A stretch of DNA of 64,000 bases from Oceanimonas doudoroffii (GCF_002242685.1 NZ_NBIM01000001.1:1798001-1862000), one strand, 5' to 3'. Counted from the stretch's first letter, positions 42,315-53,508 are shown. The notes: generated from the sequence alone by a model not told the origin. A program made the numbers and translations.

Positions 42315-42610
42315 TACGCCCCCCTTTCGCGCGCGGATCTTGTCCCTGATGAATAGGGGCGGCCTGCCCACAACGTACTCACACTGCGAAGGAACGACAG
42401 CACGCTGTAGGTTGTGATGAGCGAAATCGCAACAAGGCAGGCGACGGTGAAATGTGGTAATTCGCTGCGCTCATTTCAACCTACCGAACCGAGCAAAGTA
42501 CTGAACCGCAGCCCCCGACTGACCATCCGATATACACTCCCACGCAGGAGCGTGGGAGCGAGAAACCCCGTATCCCCATTCCCAGCTCCCTCCTATTCCC
42601 CAAAATAAAA
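42315..42610. other. Intergenic region with dispersed repeat
   Basis: About 300 bases without a supported gene between two converging units. The main content is the palindromic repeat at 42407-42484. A short inverted pair CACTCCCACGC / GCGTGGGAGCG is visible near 42536-42561. Confidence 0.4.
42407..42484. repeat. Dispersed palindromic repeat, copy 2
   Basis: 78 bp with the same first 19 bases (GTAGGTTGTGATGAGCGAA) as copy 1 at 7246 and the same closing GCTCATT-CAACCTAC; the middle differs. Confidence 0.6.
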
Positions 42611-42630
42611 AAGGCGCCCGCAGGCGCCTT
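42611..42630 (-). terminator. Terminator after oadB
   Basis: AAGGCGCC-CGCA-GGCGCCTT, with AAAATAAAA on the far side giving a U-rich run leftward. Confidence 0.8.
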
Positions 42631-42650
42631 GTCATCCAGTTTGACAGTCG

Positions 42651-43781
42651 TCAGCCCACCAGGGCCAGCAGCACACCGGCAGCCACCGCCGAGCCGAGCA
42701 CACCGGCCACGTTGGGGCCCATGGCATGCATCAGCAGGAAGTTCTGATGGTTGGCTTCCAGTCCCACCTTGTTCACTACCCGGGCCGCCATGGGCACCGC
42801 CGATACGCCGGCGGCGCCGATCAGCGGGTTAACCTTGCCACCGGTGAGCCGGCTCATCAGCTTGGCCATGAGCACACCCGCTGCGGTGCCGATGGAGAAG
42901 GCCACCGCACCCAGGCCGAGGATCCCAAGCGTATCCAGGGTCAGGAACTGTTCAGCCGACAGCTTGGAGCCCACCGCCAGTCCCAGGAAGATGGTGACCA
43001 CGTTGATCAGCTCGTTCTGGGCGGTCTTTGACAGCCGGTCCACCACGCCCGATTCCTTCATCAGGTTACCCAGGCAGAACATGCCCACCAGGGGCACCGC
43101 CGACGGCAGGAACAGCAGGGTCAGGGTGAGGATCATCAGCGGAAAGATCACCTTCTCGCGCTTGCTCACATGACGCAGCTGATCCATCTTGATGGCCCGC
43201 TCTTCCGGGGTAGTCAGCAGCTTCATGATGGGCGGTTGAATGATCGGCACCAGCGCCATGTAGGAATAGGCCGCCACGGCAATGGCCCCCAGCAAATCCG
43301 GTGCCAGCCGGGAGGCCAGGAAGATGGCGGTGGGGCCGTCGGCACCGCCGATGATGGCGATAGCCGAGGCGTCCGCCAGGGTAAAATCAAAACCGGGCAG
43401 TGCATTGAGGGCAATGGCACCGAACAGGGTAGCGAAAATACCAAACTGGGCCGCCGCCCCCAGCAACAGGGTTTTGGGGTTGGCAATCAGCGCCCCAAAG
43501 TCGGTCATGGCTCCGACCCCCATGAAGATCAGCAGCGGAAACACCCCGCTGCCGATGCCTACTTCATAGACGTAATAGAGCAGACCGCCGGGCTCGGCCA
43601 TGCCGGCATTGGGAATATTGGCCAGCACGCCGCCAAAGCCGATGGGCAGCAGCAGCAAGGGCTCAAAGCCCCGGGCGATGGCCAGATACAGCAACAGCAG
43701 GCCGACCGCGATCATTACCAGCTGTTTCCAGTGGAAGTTGGCGATGCCGGTTTCCTGCCACAGGGTCAACAAAGAGTCCAT
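42651..43781 (-). CDS. oadB: Oxaloacetate decarboxylase beta subunit (Na+ pump)
   Basis: 376 residues, highly hydrophobic. It decarboxylates carboxybiotin and couples this to sodium export across the inner membrane. [26 protein letters not shown], the [10 protein letters not shown] motif with its ion-binding Asp, and NAGGVAxx-like end regions ([19 protein letters not shown]) fit OadB. AAGGAG precedes ATG 43781. Third gene of oadG-oadA-oadB. Confidence 0.95.
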   Translation of the reverse strand: MDSLLTLWQETGIANFHWKQLVMIAVGLLLLYLAIARGFEPLLLLPIGFGGVLANIPNAGMAEPGGLLYYVYEVGIGSGVFPLLIFMGVGAMTDFGALIANPKTLLLGAAAQFGIFATLFGAIALNALPGFDFTLADASAIAIIGGADGPTAIFLASRLAPDLLGAIAVAAYSYMALVPIIQPPIMKLLTTPEERAIKMDQLRHVSKREKVIFPLMILTLTLLFLPSAVPLVGMFCLGNLMKESGVVDRLSKTAQNELINVVTIFLGLAVGSKLSAEQFLTLDTLGILGLGAVAFSIGTAAGVLMAKLMSRLTGGKVNPLIGAAGVSAVPMAARVVNKVGLEANHQNFLLMHAMGPNVAGVLGSAVAAGVLLALVG

Positions 43782-43791
43782 TCCGTGCTCC

Positions 43792-45579
43792 TTATGCCAG
43801 GGTGACCAGGACATCGCCCACAGACACGGCGTCGCCTTCCTTGACCAGCACGTCCACCACCTGGCCGTCCCGGGAGGCGCGCACCTCGGTTTCCATCTTC
43901 ATGGCTTCCATGATCAGCAGCACGTCACCGGCGGCGACCTGGGTGCCTTGCTTGGCCAGGATCTTGAAGATATTGCCCGCCAGCGGCGCAGCCACCGGCT
44001 CACCTGCACCCGCGGGTGCAGGTGCCGGCGCGGCGACAGGAGCCGAAGCCGGCGCACTGGCATCACGCACGGCGCTGATGCTGCCCGCCGGGCCCACTTC
44101 CACCTCATAGACACGACCGTCCACCTTGACCGCATAAGTCTCGGGAGCGCCCGCAGGGACGGCTACAGGCGAGGCGGCCGGAGCCGGCTCCGTGCCCGGC
44201 GCCGGCTCAAAGGCACCCGGGTTGTCGCGGTTGCGCAGGAACTTGAGGCCGATTTGCGGGAACAAGGCGTAGGTGAGCACGTCGTCCACCTCATCGCTCG
44301 CCACCCGCAGCTGCTCATCTTTGGCCAGCGTCTTGAACTCGCCGGTGAGCCGCTCCAGTTCATCGGAGAGCAGATCCGCCGGCCGGCAGGTGATGGCCTC
44401 GCCACCATCCAGCACCCGCTGTTGCAGCTCGGCATTAACCGGCGCCGGGGCCGCACCGTATTCCCCCTTGAGAATACCGGCGGTTTCCTTGGTGATGCTC
44501 TTGTAGCGCTCGCCGGTGAGCACGTTGATCACCGCCTGGGTGCCCACTATCTGAGAGGTGGGGGTCACCAGCGGAATAAAGCCCAGATCTTCCCGTACGC
44601 GCGGAATCTCTTCCAGCACCTCGTCCATGCGATCCGCGGCATTCTGCTCCTTGAGCTGGCTTTCCATGTTGGTGAGCATGCCACCGGGCACCTGGGCCAG
44701 CAGAATACGGGAGTCCACGCCCTTGAGGCTGCCCTCGAACTTGGCGTATTTCTTGCGCACCTCACGGAAGTAGGCGGCAATCTCTTCCAGCTTGGTCAGA
44801 TCCAGGCCGGTGTCACGCTCACTGTTCTGCACCATGGCCACCAGGGTCTCGGTGGGCGAATGACCGTAGGTCATGCTCATGGAGGAAATGGCGGTGTCGA
44901 GAATATCGATGCCGGCGTCGATGGCCTTCATGTGGGTTGCCAGACTCAGGCCGGTGGTGGCGTGGCAGTGCAGCGCCAGCGGCAGCGAGACTTCGGCCTT
45001 GATACGCTTGATCAGCGTCTCGGCCTCGTAGGGCTTGAGCAGCCCCGCCATGTCCTTGATGCAGATGGAGTGACAGCCGAGATCCTGCAGCCGCTTGGCC
45101 ATGTCTACCCAGGTATCCAGGGTATGAACCGGCGAGGTGGTGTAGGAAATGGTGCCCTGGGCATGGCCGTCCATTTCCACCGTGGCCTGAATGGCACTTT
45201 GCAGGTTGCGTACGTCATTCATGGCATCAAAGATGCGGAATACGTCCATGCCGTTGGCCCGGGCTCGCTCCACAAACTTGAATACCAGATCGTCGGCATA
45301 ATGGCGGTAGCCCAGCAGGTTTTGACCCCGCAGCAGCATTTGCTGACGGGTGTTGGGCATGGCCTTTTTCAGGGCACGCAGGCGTTCCCAGGGGTCTTCG
45401 CCCAGATAACGAATACAGGCGTCAAAGGTGGCACCGCCCCAGGTTTCCAGGGACCAGTAACCGATGGCATCGAGCTTTTCGGCGATGGGCAGCATGTCTT
45501 CCAGGCGCAGGCGGGTTGCCAGCAGGGATTGGTGCGCGTCGCGCAGCACGACGTCAGTGATGGCCAGAGATTTGGTCAT
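43792..45579 (-). CDS. oadA: Oxaloacetate decarboxylase alpha subunit, biotin-containing
   Basis: 595 residues. Carboxyltransferase domain ([21 protein letters not shown] ... [15 protein letters not shown] with metal-binding His), a linker rich in Ala/Pro, and a C-terminal biotinyl domain with the biotin lysine K561 in EAMKMET. Transfers carboxyl from oxaloacetate to biotin. Works with OadB and OadG in the membrane complex that gives a Na+ gradient during citrate, tartrate or oxaloacetate use. Confidence 0.96.
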   Translation of the reverse strand: MTKSLAITDVVLRDAHQSLLATRLRLEDMLPIAEKLDAIGYWSLETWGGATFDACIRYLGEDPWERLRALKKAMPNTRQQMLLRGQNLLGYRHYADDLVFKFVERARANGMDVFRIFDAMNDVRNLQSAIQATVEMDGHAQGTISYTTSPVHTLDTWVDMAKRLQDLGCHSICIKDMAGLLKPYEAETLIKRIKAEVSLPLALHCHATTGLSLATHMKAIDAGIDILDTAISSMSMTYGHSPTETLVAMVQNSERDTGLDLTKLEEIAAYFREVRKKYAKFEGSLKGVDSRILLAQVPGGMLTNMESQLKEQNAADRMDEVLEEIPRVREDLGFIPLVTPTSQIVGTQAVINVLTGERYKSITKETAGILKGEYGAAPAPVNAELQQRVLDGGEAITCRPADLLSDELERLTGEFKTLAKDEQLRVASDEVDDVLTYALFPQIGLKFLRNRDNPGAFEPAPGTEPAPAASPVAVPAGAPETYAVKVDGRVYEVEVGPAGSISAVRDASAPASAPVAAPAPAPAGAGEPVAAPLAGNIFKILAKQGTQVAAGDVLLIMEAMKMETEVRASRDGQVVDVLVKEGDAVSVGDVLVTLA

Positions 45580-45632
45580 GAGTAAGAGCTCCGTTCATGT
45601 TTCCGTTTAAGGGAGTTTCCGTTATGTGCCGC

Positions 45633-45878
45633 TCAGGGCTTGTGGTTTTTTTTATATTGGGCAATGGCCGCAGAGATGGCGGCAAGTGTTTGCGGACCCG
45701 GTCCCTGGTCGGCGGTTGCAGGCGCAACCGGGACCGCAGGCGCGGGCGCCGCTTCACCCGCCAGGCGGGCCAACAGCTTGACGGCCACAATGGCCAGAGA
45801 AAGAAAGGCAAAAACGAAGGCCATGCCCAGCCCCATCAGGCTGGCGGCCTCCAGCAGTTGTGCAGAGAGGTTATTCAT
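45633..45878 (-). CDS. oadG: Oxaloacetate decarboxylase gamma subunit
   Basis: 81 residues. One N-terminal membrane helix (LMGLGMAFVFAFLSLAIVAVKLLARL), then an Ala/Pro-rich cytoplasmic tail. It assembles the alpha and beta subunits. First gene of the operon, 53 bases before oadA. Confidence 0.9.
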   Translation of the reverse strand: MNNLSAQLLEAASLMGLGMAFVFAFLSLAIVAVKLLARLAGEAAPAPAVPVAPATADQGPGPQTLAAISAAIAQYKKNHKP

Positions 45879-46050
45879 ATCAGCGTTGTCCTTGCTGTGG
45901 TTTGTCCAGGGCCACGAGCATACTGAGCCAACCCGGGTAATGACAACGCCGCATTGTCAAAAGTGTCGTAAAGATTAAAAAAAAGTCATCACAAGGTGAG
46001 TGGGGTCACAGGACCCGAAGAAAGCAGGAAGTGAAAAACACAAAAGAAAA

Positions 46051-46069
46051 AAGCCGGCACAAGGCCGGC
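46051..46069 (-). terminator. Terminator of the tRNA cluster
   Basis: AAGCCGGC and GCCGGCTT stem followed leftward by a U-run; located 10 bases past the last tRNA. Confidence 0.8.
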
Positions 46070-46078
46070 TTTTTTAGA

Positions 46079-46155
46079 TGGCGCATCCGGGAGGATTCGA
46101 ACCTCCGACCGCTCGGTTCGTAGCCGAGTACTCTATCCAGCTGAGCTACGGATGC
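46079..46155 (-). tRNA. tRNA-Arg (ACG), copy 3 of the cluster
   Basis: 77 bases including encoded CCA. Acceptor GCATCCG / CGGATGC, anticodon stem CTCGG / CCGAG with loop containing ACG, T-arm GGTTCGAATC. ACG is read as ICG after deamination. Identical body to the other two copies. Confidence 0.96.
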
Positions 46156-46180
46156 ATGTTATGTTGCGTTTATTTTCAGA

Positions 46181-46257
46181 TGGCGCATCCGGGAGGATTC
46201 GAACCTCCGACCGCTCGGTTCGTAGCCGAGTACTCTATCCAGCTGAGCTACGGATGC
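46181..46257 (-). tRNA. tRNA-Arg (ACG), copy 2
   Basis: Same 77-base sequence including CCA. 25 bases separate it from copy 3. Confidence 0.96.
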
Positions 46258-46282
46258 TTTTCTGAAAAACGCTTTTTAAAAG

Positions 46283-46359
46283 TGGCGCATCCGGGAGGAT
46301 TCGAACCTCCGACCGCTCGGTTCGTAGCCGAGTACTCTATCCAGCTGAGCTACGGATGC
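46283..46359 (-). tRNA. tRNA-Arg (ACG), copy 1
   Basis: Same 77-base sequence including CCA, next to tRNA-Ser. Cluster of Ser then three Arg downstream of csrA, probably one transcript. Confidence 0.96.
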
Positions 46360-46368
46360 GCTGTAAAA

Positions 46369-46461
46369 TGGCGGTGAAGGAGGGATTCGAACCCTCGATG
46401 CGGGTATAAGCCGCATACTCCCTTAGCAGGGGAGCGCCTTCAGCCTCTCGGCCACCTCACC
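46369..46461 (-). tRNA. tRNA-Ser (GCT)
   Basis: 93 bases with CCA. Long variable arm (GCGGCTTATAAGCCGC), anticodon loop CTGCTAA, acceptor GGTGAGG paired with CCTTCACC. Reads AGC/AGU. Confidence 0.95.
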
Positions 46462-46601
46462 GTGTTTGCGGGGCGTATATTACCGCCGGGCCAAAATAAG
46501 TCAAACACTTTTCCAACCCGATTTTTTCGTTCGAACAGACTTTAAGCATTTCGCTGCCAAAGCCACCAAAAAGAATAAAAAACGCCCCAGGAACCCGTTA
46601 A

Positions 46602-46793
46602 TTAATACTGGCTGTCTTCGCCGGTGCCCTTCTCGGCCTGTATACGCATGTAGATTTCTTCACGGTGAACGGACACTTCTTTCGGTGCATTCACACCAAT
46701 ACGCACCTGGTTACCCTTCACACCCAGCACGGTCACGGTTACTTCGTCACCGATCATCAGGGTTTCCCCTACTCGACGAGTCAAAATCAGCAT
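46602..46793 (-). CDS. csrA: Carbon storage regulator CsrA
   Basis: 63 residues. [48 protein letters not shown] is the canonical RNA-binding beta protein that blocks or stabilises GGA-containing mRNAs. Between alaS and the tRNA-Ser/Arg cluster as in many gammaproteobacteria. Confidence 0.97.
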
Positions 46794-46907
46794 ATGGCTG
46801 CTCCTGTAATTGCAATGATTAGAAAATATGTTGGTTATTATCCGATAAAGGCGACGAAAAACCCAGCCTTCCCATGGCCTGAAATGGGGTGAGCCGATGC
46901 CAAAATC

Positions 46908-46934
46908 AAGAGGCCTGTCGATGACAGGCCTCTT
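46908..46934. terminator. Terminator between alaS and csrA
   Basis: AAGAGGCCTGTC-GAT-GACAGGCCTCTT, a perfect 12-bp stem, in the 200-base gap after alaS. Confidence 0.8.
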
Positions 46935-46995
46935 TATACCACTCGGCTTAACGCTGCCGAATCAAATTATAGACGGCTTGCCTTGGACTGCGGCC

Positions 46996-49623
46996 TCAGA
47001 GGCGCTCGCTGAGCCAGGACGTGACCGAGTCCAGCGCCGCCGGCAGGGCCGCCGGCTCGCTGCCACCGGCCTGAGCCATGTCGGGACGGCCACCGCCCTT
47101 GCCGCCCACCTGCTGGGCCACCATGTTGACCAGCTCGCCGGCCTTGACCTTGCCGGTAAGATCCTTGGTGACACCGGCAATCAGGCTGACCTTGTCACCG
47201 CTGACGGTGCCCAACACCACCACGCCGGACTGCAGCTTGGACTTGAGATCGTCCAGGGTGCCACGCAGAGACTTGGCATCCACCCCTTCCAGGTTGGCCA
47301 CCAGCACCTTGTTGCCGTTGATGTCACGCACCTGCTCCAGCAGAGAGGCACCGGCCTGGGCCGCCAGCTTGCCCTTGAGCTGTTCGATTTCCTTTTCCAG
47401 CTGGCGGCTGCGGTCCAGCACCTGGCGCACCTTGGCCGACACCGAGAAGGTGTCGCCCTTGACCAGGCTGGCGGCCTGGGCAATTTCATGGTCAAGCTGG
47501 TGCAGATAGGCCAGCGCGGCCTCGCCGGTCACCGCCTCAATACGGCGCACACCGGCGGCAATGCCGCTTTCCGAGAGGATCTTGAACAGACCGATGTCGC
47601 CGGTACGGCCGACGTGAGTACCGCCACACAGCTCGGTAGACACCTCGCCCATGGCCACCACCCGCACTTCGTTTTCATCGTACTTCTCGCCGAACAGGGC
47701 GGTGGCGCCGGCCTGCTTGGCGCCTTCCAGATCCATCAACCGAGTGGAGACCGGCAGGTTGGCGCGAATGTCACGGTTGACCATGTCTTCCACTTCCCGC
47801 AGTTCCTGGGCGCTCATGGCCTCCAGGTGGGAGAAGTCAAAGCGCAGCCGCTCGGGCTCGACCAGCGAGCCTTTCTGAGTCACGTGCTCGCCCAGCAGCT
47901 TGCGCAGGCTGGCGTGCAGCAGGTGGGTCACCGAGTGGTTGAGGGCGGTGGCCTGACGACGAGCGCCATCGACCGCGGCGGAAACCTCCTCGCCCACTTC
48001 GAGGGTACCCAGCTCCATGAAACCCAGGTGCAGAATGCCACTGCCGGCCTTCTGGGTGTCTTTCACCACGAACAGGCCGTCATCCATGCGGATCACACCC
48101 GCATCGCCCACCTGACCGCCGGACTCGGCATAGAAAGGCGTGGTGTCGAGCACCACGGCGCCCTCTTCGCCGGCGATCAGCGCGTTCACCGGCTCACCGT
48201 CCTTGAACAGCGCGGTCACCTTGCCCGGCTGGGCCAGGTGCTCATAGCCGGTAAAGGCGGTTGCGCCGTCCACTTTGATGGTTTTGGAGTAATCCACACC
48301 AAAGTTGGAGGCTTCCTTGGCCCGTTCCCGCTGCTGCTGCATCAAGGTCTCAAAGCCGGCCTCATCAATGCTGATATCCCGATCCCGCAGCACGTCGGCG
48401 GTGAGATCCGCCGGAAAGCCGTAAGTGTCGTACAGCTTGAACACCACCTCGCCGGGCAGCACAGTGCCCTCGCCCAGTTCGGCAATGGCGTCTTCCAGCA
48501 GCTGCAGGCCCCGGTCCAGGGTGCGGGCAAACTGTTCTTCTTCCAGCCGCAGCACCTTCTCGATGATCGGGCGCTGAGTGTTGAGTTCGGGATAGGCTTC
48601 ACCCATCTGCTCGCACAAGGCAGCCACCAGGGTGTGGAAGAAGGTCTTGTCGGCGCCCAGCTTGCGGCCATGGCGCACGGCGCGACGAATAATACGACGC
48701 AGTACGTAACCCCGGCCTTCGTTGGACGGCATGACACCATCGGCAATGAGGAAGGAGCAGGAGCGAATATGGTCGGCAATCACCCGCAGTGACTTGTTGT
48801 CGAGATCGCTGGTGCCCACCGCGTCGGCGGCGGCCTTGATCAGCGCCTGGAACAGATCGATTTCGTAGTTGGAATGCACGCCCTGCAAAATGGTGGCGAT
48901 ACGTTCCAGGCCCATGCCGGTGTCTACCGAAGGCTTGGGCAGCGGCTCCATGGTGCCGTCGGCATGACGGTTGAACTGCATGAATACCAGGTTCCAGATT
49001 TCGATGTAGCGATCACCGTCCTCTTCCGGACTGCCGGGAGGCCCACCCCAGATATGCTCGCCGTGATCGTAAAAGATCTCGGTACAGGGGCCACAGGGGC
49101 CGGTGTCGCCCATGGTCCAGAAGTTGTCGGAGGCGTACTGGGCGCCCTTGTTGTCGCCGATACGTACAATGCGATCCACCGGTACGCCGATTTCCTGGGA
49201 CCAGATATCAAAGGCCTCGTCGTCGGTTTCATACACGGTGACCCAGAGTTTTTCCTTGGGCAGCTTGACCACACCGGTCAGGAATTCCCAGGCGAAGCGA
49301 ATGGCATCCTGCTTGAAGTAGTCACCAAAGCTGAAGTTGCCGAGCATTTCAAAGAAGGTATGGTGACGGGCGGTGTAACCCACGTTTTCCAGATCGTTGT
49401 GCTTGCCACCGGCACGCACGCAACGCTGGGAGCTGACGGCCCGGTTATAGGCCCGCTGTTCCAGACCCAGGAACAGATCCTTGAACTGGTTCATGCCGGC
49501 ATTGGTAAACAGCAGGGTCGGGTCGTTGTGAGGCACCAGCGAGCTGGACGCCACCACCTGGTGTCCTTGCTGGCGGAAATACTCGAGAAACGCATTGCGT
49601 AACTCAGACGTGGTCATTCGCAT
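46996..49623 (-). CDS. alaS: Alanine--tRNA ligase
   Basis: 875 residues. N-terminal class II catalytic domain ([45 protein letters not shown]), editing domain with zinc-binding HxxxH-type and CGGTH motifs ([28 protein letters not shown]), and C-terminal DHHA1 region ([15 protein letters not shown]). ATG 49623 has AGGA nearby; ATG 49617 (MTTSEL) is the alternative. Confidence 0.97.
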   Translation of the reverse strand: MRMTTSELRNAFLEYFRQQGHQVVASSSLVPHNDPTLLFTNAGMNQFKDLFLGLEQRAYNRAVSSQRCVRAGGKHNDLENVGYTARHHTFFEMLGNFSFGDYFKQDAIRFAWEFLTGVVKLPKEKLWVTVYETDDEAFDIWSQEIGVPVDRIVRIGDNKGAQYASDNFWTMGDTGPCGPCTEIFYDHGEHIWGGPPGSPEEDGDRYIEIWNLVFMQFNRHADGTMEPLPKPSVDTGMGLERIATILQGVHSNYEIDLFQALIKAAADAVGTSDLDNKSLRVIADHIRSCSFLIADGVMPSNEGRGYVLRRIIRRAVRHGRKLGADKTFFHTLVAALCEQMGEAYPELNTQRPIIEKVLRLEEEQFARTLDRGLQLLEDAIAELGEGTVLPGEVVFKLYDTYGFPADLTADVLRDRDISIDEAGFETLMQQQRERAKEASNFGVDYSKTIKVDGATAFTGYEHLAQPGKVTALFKDGEPVNALIAGEEGAVVLDTTPFYAESGGQVGDAGVIRMDDGLFVVKDTQKAGSGILHLGFMELGTLEVGEEVSAAVDGARRQATALNHSVTHLLHASLRKLLGEHVTQKGSLVEPERLRFDFSHLEAMSAQELREVEDMVNRDIRANLPVSTRLMDLEGAKQAGATALFGEKYDENEVRVVAMGEVSTELCGGTHVGRTGDIGLFKILSESGIAAGVRRIEAVTGEAALAYLHQLDHEIAQAASLVKGDTFSVSAKVRQVLDRSRQLEKEIEQLKGKLAAQAGASLLEQVRDINGNKVLVANLEGVDAKSLRGTLDDLKSKLQSGVVVLGTVSGDKVSLIAGVTKDLTGKVKAGELVNMVAQQVGGKGGGRPDMAQAGGSEPAALPAALDSVTSWLSERL

Positions 49624-49725
49624 GGAAAATCCTGTTGATAGCTTGGTAGGCGTTTACACGCATAATTTAAAAGGAATGGGCGGCAATGTAAAACGCGCCA
49701 TCGGGCGGGTGCAGGCGGAAAGGAG

Positions 49726-50190
49726 CTATTCGTCGTCGCTTTCCAGGGCATAACGAATGTGATCCGGGCCAAAGCCCCGCGCCTGCAGGTAGCGCATGCG
49801 TCTGGCGCGTTCCTTGAAATCGGCGATGGGTGCGTCGCCGAAGCGGGCCCGGTGGCATTCCCGGGCCAGCTCGAACCAGTCGGTGTCCTGCTCATCCAGC
49901 GCCGCGGCAATCTCGTCTGCGCTTACCCCCTTACGCTGCAGCTCGGCACGAATGCGCGAGGGGCCATGCTTTTTATACACGTGCTGGCGCACCTGAGTAT
50001 GGGCAAAGCGCGCATCCTGCAGCCATTGCTGCTGCTCCAGCCGATCGAGCGTACGCGTAATCTCGTCTTCGCCAAACTGACGCTGGCGCAGCTTTTGCTC
50101 CAGCTCCCGCCGGCTGTGATCCCGCCGCGACAACAACCGCAAGGCGCAATCCCATACCGCCTGATCCGGATTGGATGACTCAAATAACAT
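49726..50190 (-). CDS. recX: Regulatory protein RecX
   Basis: 154 residues, tandem three-helix repeats (VWDCALRLLSRRDHSRRELEQKLRQR, ITRTLDRLEQQQWLQDARFAHTQVRQH). It binds in the RecA filament groove and limits RecA activity. 46 bases after recA on the same strand and so co-expressed in the SOS response. Confidence 0.94.
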   Translation of the reverse strand: MLFESSNPDQAVWDCALRLLSRRDHSRRELEQKLRQRQFGEDEITRTLDRLEQQQWLQDARFAHTQVRQHVYKKHGPSRIRAELQRKGVSADEIAAALDEQDTDWFELARECHRARFGDAPIADFKERARRMRYLQARGFGPDHIRYALESDDE

Positions 50191-50236
50191 GCTCGTCCCT
50201 TAAAACACGAAGGCCGGGCATTGCCCGGCCTGTTTA

Positions 50237-51304
50237 TCAGAACTCCTGGTCGCCGTCGGGGCCATCCAGCTCGGCCAGTGCCTCGCCCTTGCCGTTGCCT
50301 TCGGTAGCCGCTCCCGGCGCCAGCAGCAGCATCTGACGCAGTTGTTGCTCGATTTCGTCGGAAATATTCTTGTGTTCCAGCAGATACTTGATGGAGTTGG
50401 CCTTGCCCTGGCCAATTTTGTCCCCCTTGTAGCTATACCAGGCTCCGGCCTTTTCAATCAGCTTGTTTTTCACGCCCAGCTCAATCAGCTCGCCTTCCTT
50501 GGAGATGCCGGCGCCGTACATAATCTGGAACTCGGCCTGCTTGAACGGCGGCGCCACCTTGTTCTTGACCACCTTGACCCGGGTTTCGTTGCCGACCACC
50601 TCGTCGCCTTCCTTGATGGAACCGATACGACGAATGTCGAGACGCACGGAGGCGTAGAACTTGAGGGCATTACCACCGGTAGTGGTTTCCGGGCTGCCGA
50701 ACATCACACCGATTTTCATGCGGATCTGGTTGATGAAAATGCACAGGCAGTTGGCGCTCTTGATGTTGGCGGTAAGCTTGCGCAGCGCCTGGGACATCAG
50801 ACGGGCCTGCAGGCCCACGTGGGAGTCACCCATCTCGCCTTCAATTTCGGCGCGGGGGGTCAGCGCCGCCACCGAGTCGACGATGATGACGTCCACCGCC
50901 CCGGAGCGCACCAGCATGTCGCAGATTTCCAGCGCCTGCTCACCAGTGTCGGGCTGGGAGACCAGCAGGTCGTCCACGTTAACGCCCAGTTTGCCGGCAT
51001 AGACGGGATCCAGGGCGTGTTCCGCATCCACAAAGGCACAGACCTTGCCGGCGCGCTGGGCTTCGGCAATGACCTGCAGGGTCAGGGTGGTTTTACCGGA
51101 TGACTCGGGACCATAGATTTCCACGATACGGCCGGTAGGCAAGCCACCGATGCCCAGGGCAATGTCCAGAGACAGGGAGCCGGTGGAAATGGCTTCAACA
51201 TTCAAAGCCTTGTTGTCGCCCAAACGCATGATGGAGCCCTTGCCAAACTGTTTTTCAATCTGGCCCAGGGCGGCGGCCAAGGCTTTTTCTTTGTTCTGAT
51301 CCAT
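50237..51304 (-). CDS. recA: Recombinase RecA
   Basis: 355 residues. Walker A GPESSGKT (residues about 66-73), Walker [14 protein letters not shown]-like and L1/L2 loops ([47 protein letters not shown]), and an acidic C-terminus. Central to homologous recombination and LexA cleavage; hence it would also control the LexA-type boxes in the satellite. Confidence 0.98.
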   Translation of the reverse strand: MDQNKEKALAAALGQIEKQFGKGSIMRLGDNKALNVEAISTGSLSLDIALGIGGLPTGRIVEIYGPESSGKTTLTLQVIAEAQRAGKVCAFVDAEHALDPVYAGKLGVNVDDLLVSQPDTGEQALEICDMLVRSGAVDVIIVDSVAALTPRAEIEGEMGDSHVGLQARLMSQALRKLTANIKSANCLCIFINQIRMKIGVMFGSPETTTGGNALKFYASVRLDIRRIGSIKEGDEVVGNETRVKVVKNKVAPPFKQAEFQIMYGAGISKEGELIELGVKNKLIEKAGAWYSYKGDKIGQGKANSIKYLLEHKNISDEIEQQLRQMLLLAPGAATEGNGKGEALAELDGPDGDQEF

Positions 51305-51358
51305 AAAATGCTCCGCTGAAATTGGCTGGTGCGTAATGCAGGAAACTGAGGATGAGTA

Positions 51359-51378
51359 TACTGTTTATTCGTACAGTA
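51359..51378 (-). promoter_or_regulatory. LexA box of recA
   Basis: TACTGTTTATTCGTACAGTA, perfect TACTG-N10-CAGTA arms, 55 bases upstream of recA. It gives the host LexA consensus against which the two satellite boxes can be compared. Confidence 0.9.
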
Positions 51379-51873
51379 TCAAGTGGGGTTTTGCTCAAGC
51401 AGTGTCAGGCAGGCCTGCAATGATTCCGTTACGGTCTGCCGACGTACGGCGGCCCGATCACCATCCAGCCGCAACAGCCGGCAGTCGAGCCGATCGCCGG
51501 CGGCCGCATAACAGGCCAGCCAAACGGTACCCACGGGTTTGTCCGGACTGCCGCCGCCGGGGCCGGCCACACCGGTGACCGCAACCCCGAGGCCGCAGCC
51601 CGACACGGCGCAAGCGCCGCGCACCATGGCTTCGGCCACTTCCCGGCTGACCGCGCCATGGCGCTCAATAATGGCGGCATCCACGCCCAACATGGTGGTT
51701 TTGGCGGCATTGGAATAGGTGACAAAGCCCCGGTCAAACCAGGCCGAACTGCCAGCGATATCGGTGAGCGCCGCGGCGATGCCACCGCCGGTGCAGGATT
51801 CGGCGGTGGTCATCATGATGTCACGGGCGAGCAAGGCTTCACCCAGTTGCCGCGCCAGTGTCTCCGTGTCCAT
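51379..51873 (-). CDS. pncC: Nicotinamide-nucleotide amidohydrolase (CinA C-terminal type)
   Basis: 164 residues. MTTAESCTGGGIAAALTDIAGSSAWFDRGFVTYSN, VAVTGVAGPGGGSPDKPVGTVWLA and RRQTVTESL are the CinA C-terminal deamidase motifs. Converts NMN to nicotinate mononucleotide. The common pncC-recA-recX order is kept, and its stop abuts the recA LexA box. ATG 51873 with GGGAAAG upstream. Confidence 0.93.
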   Translation of the reverse strand: MDTETLARQLGEALLARDIMMTTAESCTGGGIAAALTDIAGSSAWFDRGFVTYSNAAKTTMLGVDAAIIERHGAVSREVAEAMVRGACAVSGCGLGVAVTGVAGPGGGSPDKPVGTVWLACYAAAGDRLDCRLLRLDGDRAAVRRQTVTESLQACLTLLEQNPT

Positions 51874-51939
51874 CGCTTTCCCTCGTTCGCCAAATACTCG
51901 TATCGGTATTATGCCGGGGCAGAGGGGGAACGCCAATGG

Positions 51940-52680
51940 CTAACCGACAAGTCCTGCCCGAATGCCCTGCCACAATACTCCCAGCGCCGACAGCACGGAA
52001 ATCAGCAGAATGGCCGGCCGGACGCTGTCTCTATGGACCCTGCGTTCAAGCCACCGGGACAGCCAGAAGCCCAGCGCCACACCGGGAAGCAACTTCACCA
52101 CCAGCGGCAGGGCAAGCAAGGCCGGCCCCCCCTTGGCGAGCAGCATCAGCAGCGACAGCGGTGTGCCCACCAGAAAAAAGACGGCGAGCTCGTCACGGGT
52201 GGTCAGTCGGGGTTGATACTGATAAAGCAACGCCATGGGCGGACCGCCCACCGAGGTGGCGGTACCCAACAGGCCCGAACAAAAGCCGGCCACGGTCAGG
52301 CCCACCGGCGTAGGCGCAATCGGGTAACGGCGTCCACTCAGCCAGACCGCCAGCAACAGGGCGCCGCCAAACAGCAGGCTGAGCTGCCAGCCGGTCAGGG
52401 TGACCAGCAGCAGGGCACCGCACCAGGAGCCGGGCAAGCGAGCGAGTATGGCCGGCCACACTCGTCGCCAGTTCAGCCGGTGGCGCTGCTTCAGCACCAC
52501 CAGCAGCGACAGCCCCCAGCCCAGCACCAGCACCAGCACCGGTCCCGGAACATAGGCAGGATTGAGCAGATACAGCAGGGGCGCGGCCAGCAGTCCAAAA
52601 CCGATGCCCACCCAGGCCTGCACCAGAATGCCACCGGTCACAATCAGCAACGCCAGCAACTCGGGGGAGGAATACAGCAT
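51940..52680 (-). CDS. TSUP-family membrane permease (TauE/SafE type)
   Basis: 246 residues with about eight hydrophobic helices. Two repeated halves carry the TSUP glycine-rich pattern (GGILVQAWVGIGFGLLAAPLLYLLNP and AGFCSGLLGTATSVGGPPMALLYQY). Family members export or import sulfite, sulfoacetate or other organic acid anions; the substrate here is unknown. ATG 52680 chosen to begin near the first helix; ATG 52713 is possible. Confidence 0.8.
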   Translation of the reverse strand: MLYSSPELLALLIVTGGILVQAWVGIGFGLLAAPLLYLLNPAYVPGPVLVLVLGWGLSLLVVLKQRHRLNWRRVWPAILARLPGSWCGALLLVTLTGWQLSLLFGGALLLAVWLSGRRYPIAPTPVGLTVAGFCSGLLGTATSVGGPPMALLYQYQPRLTTRDELAVFFLVGTPLSLLMLLAKGGPALLALPLVVKLLPGVALGFWLSRWLERRVHRDSVRPAILLISVLSALGVLWQGIRAGLVG

Positions 52681-52758
52681 GAATGTTGTTGGCAAGAAGT
52701 CGATGGCAAGCAAAGGGGATAGTCACCTATCGGAAAACCGACAGGTGACCAGTGTGCG

Positions 52759-53508
52759 TTATTGTGCCCCCGCCCCCAGGCGGGAACGTTCGCTGTTTTC
52801 CACCAGAATACCGGCGCCGATACGGTTGATCTCGGCCCACAGGGCTTCGTCGATCTCGATGCCGTTATCGATCACGTATTCCTTGTTCTCCGCCAGATCC
52901 TCCGGGCTCAAATAGCGCGCATGGCGGTTTCCCTTGGAGCGCTGCAGTGACCCGGCCAGATCCACCCGGGAGCTGCAGACAATGGTCAGCGCCTGTTGCT
53001 CTTCCGGCGTGGTCACCAGATTGGTGGAAGCCTGGCTGAAACTGGGGTAGCGCTCTCCCGCCTTGATGGCTGCGGCATATTCCTTCACCGTGCGGCTGCC
53101 ATTCTGCCAGTAGGCGGTCACACTGATGCCGCGCCGGCCGCAATCGGTCAGCGCCTTGAGGGCAAACATGCGGTTGTGGCAGTTGTGTACGGTAATGGTG
53201 GCAATGCCGCTTTCCAGCGCCTTGGCATGGGCCAAATCCACCGAGGCGGCAATGCAGTTCAGGGCACTGCGGCCGTTGCTGTCGATAATGGCCGAGGTGC
53301 TGTCTTCATACACGACCGTGCTCAACGGCTTGTCGGCGTCCAGGGTCAGATAGGGCAACGCCCGCTCCAGCTCCGCCAGCCCGCCCAGGCCGTGCTTTTC
53401 CAGCCACAGCACCATGTTGGCAGCATCTTCATAGTTGCCCACAAAGTATCCGCATGCTTCAAAGCAGCGGCGCAGAGCCGCCTTCAGCTCATTCATTGAA
53501 ACCTGCAT
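52759..53508 (-). CDS. DUF3726 protein
   Basis: 249 residues. NELKAALRRCFEACGYFVGNYEDAANMVLWLEKHGLGGLAELERALPYL, then TVHNCHNRMFALKALTDCGRRGISVTAYW, place it in DUF3726, distantly like the malate/lactate dehydrogenase-2 fold, with NCHNR near a substrate site. No reaction is established. The start shares one base with the stop of the 573-residue gene upstream, so the two are coupled. Members often lie near aldehyde dehydrogenase or betaine-related genes, as here. Confidence 0.7.
   Translation of the reverse strand: MQVSMNELKAALRRCFEACGYFVGNYEDAANMVLWLEKHGLGGLAELERALPYLTLDADKPLSTVVYEDSTSAIIDSNGRSALNCIAASVDLAHAKALESGIATITVHNCHNRMFALKALTDCGRRGISVTAYWQNGSRTVKEYAAAIKAGERYPSFSQASTNLVTTPEEQQALTIVCSSRVDLAGSLQRSKGNRHARYLSPEDLAENKEYVIDNGIEIDEALWAEINRIGAGILVENSERSRLGAGAQ

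Noticed and set aside
46078-46377. A rightward frame with three repeats of one peptide
   Set aside because: It is the antisense translation of three identical tRNA-Arg genes.
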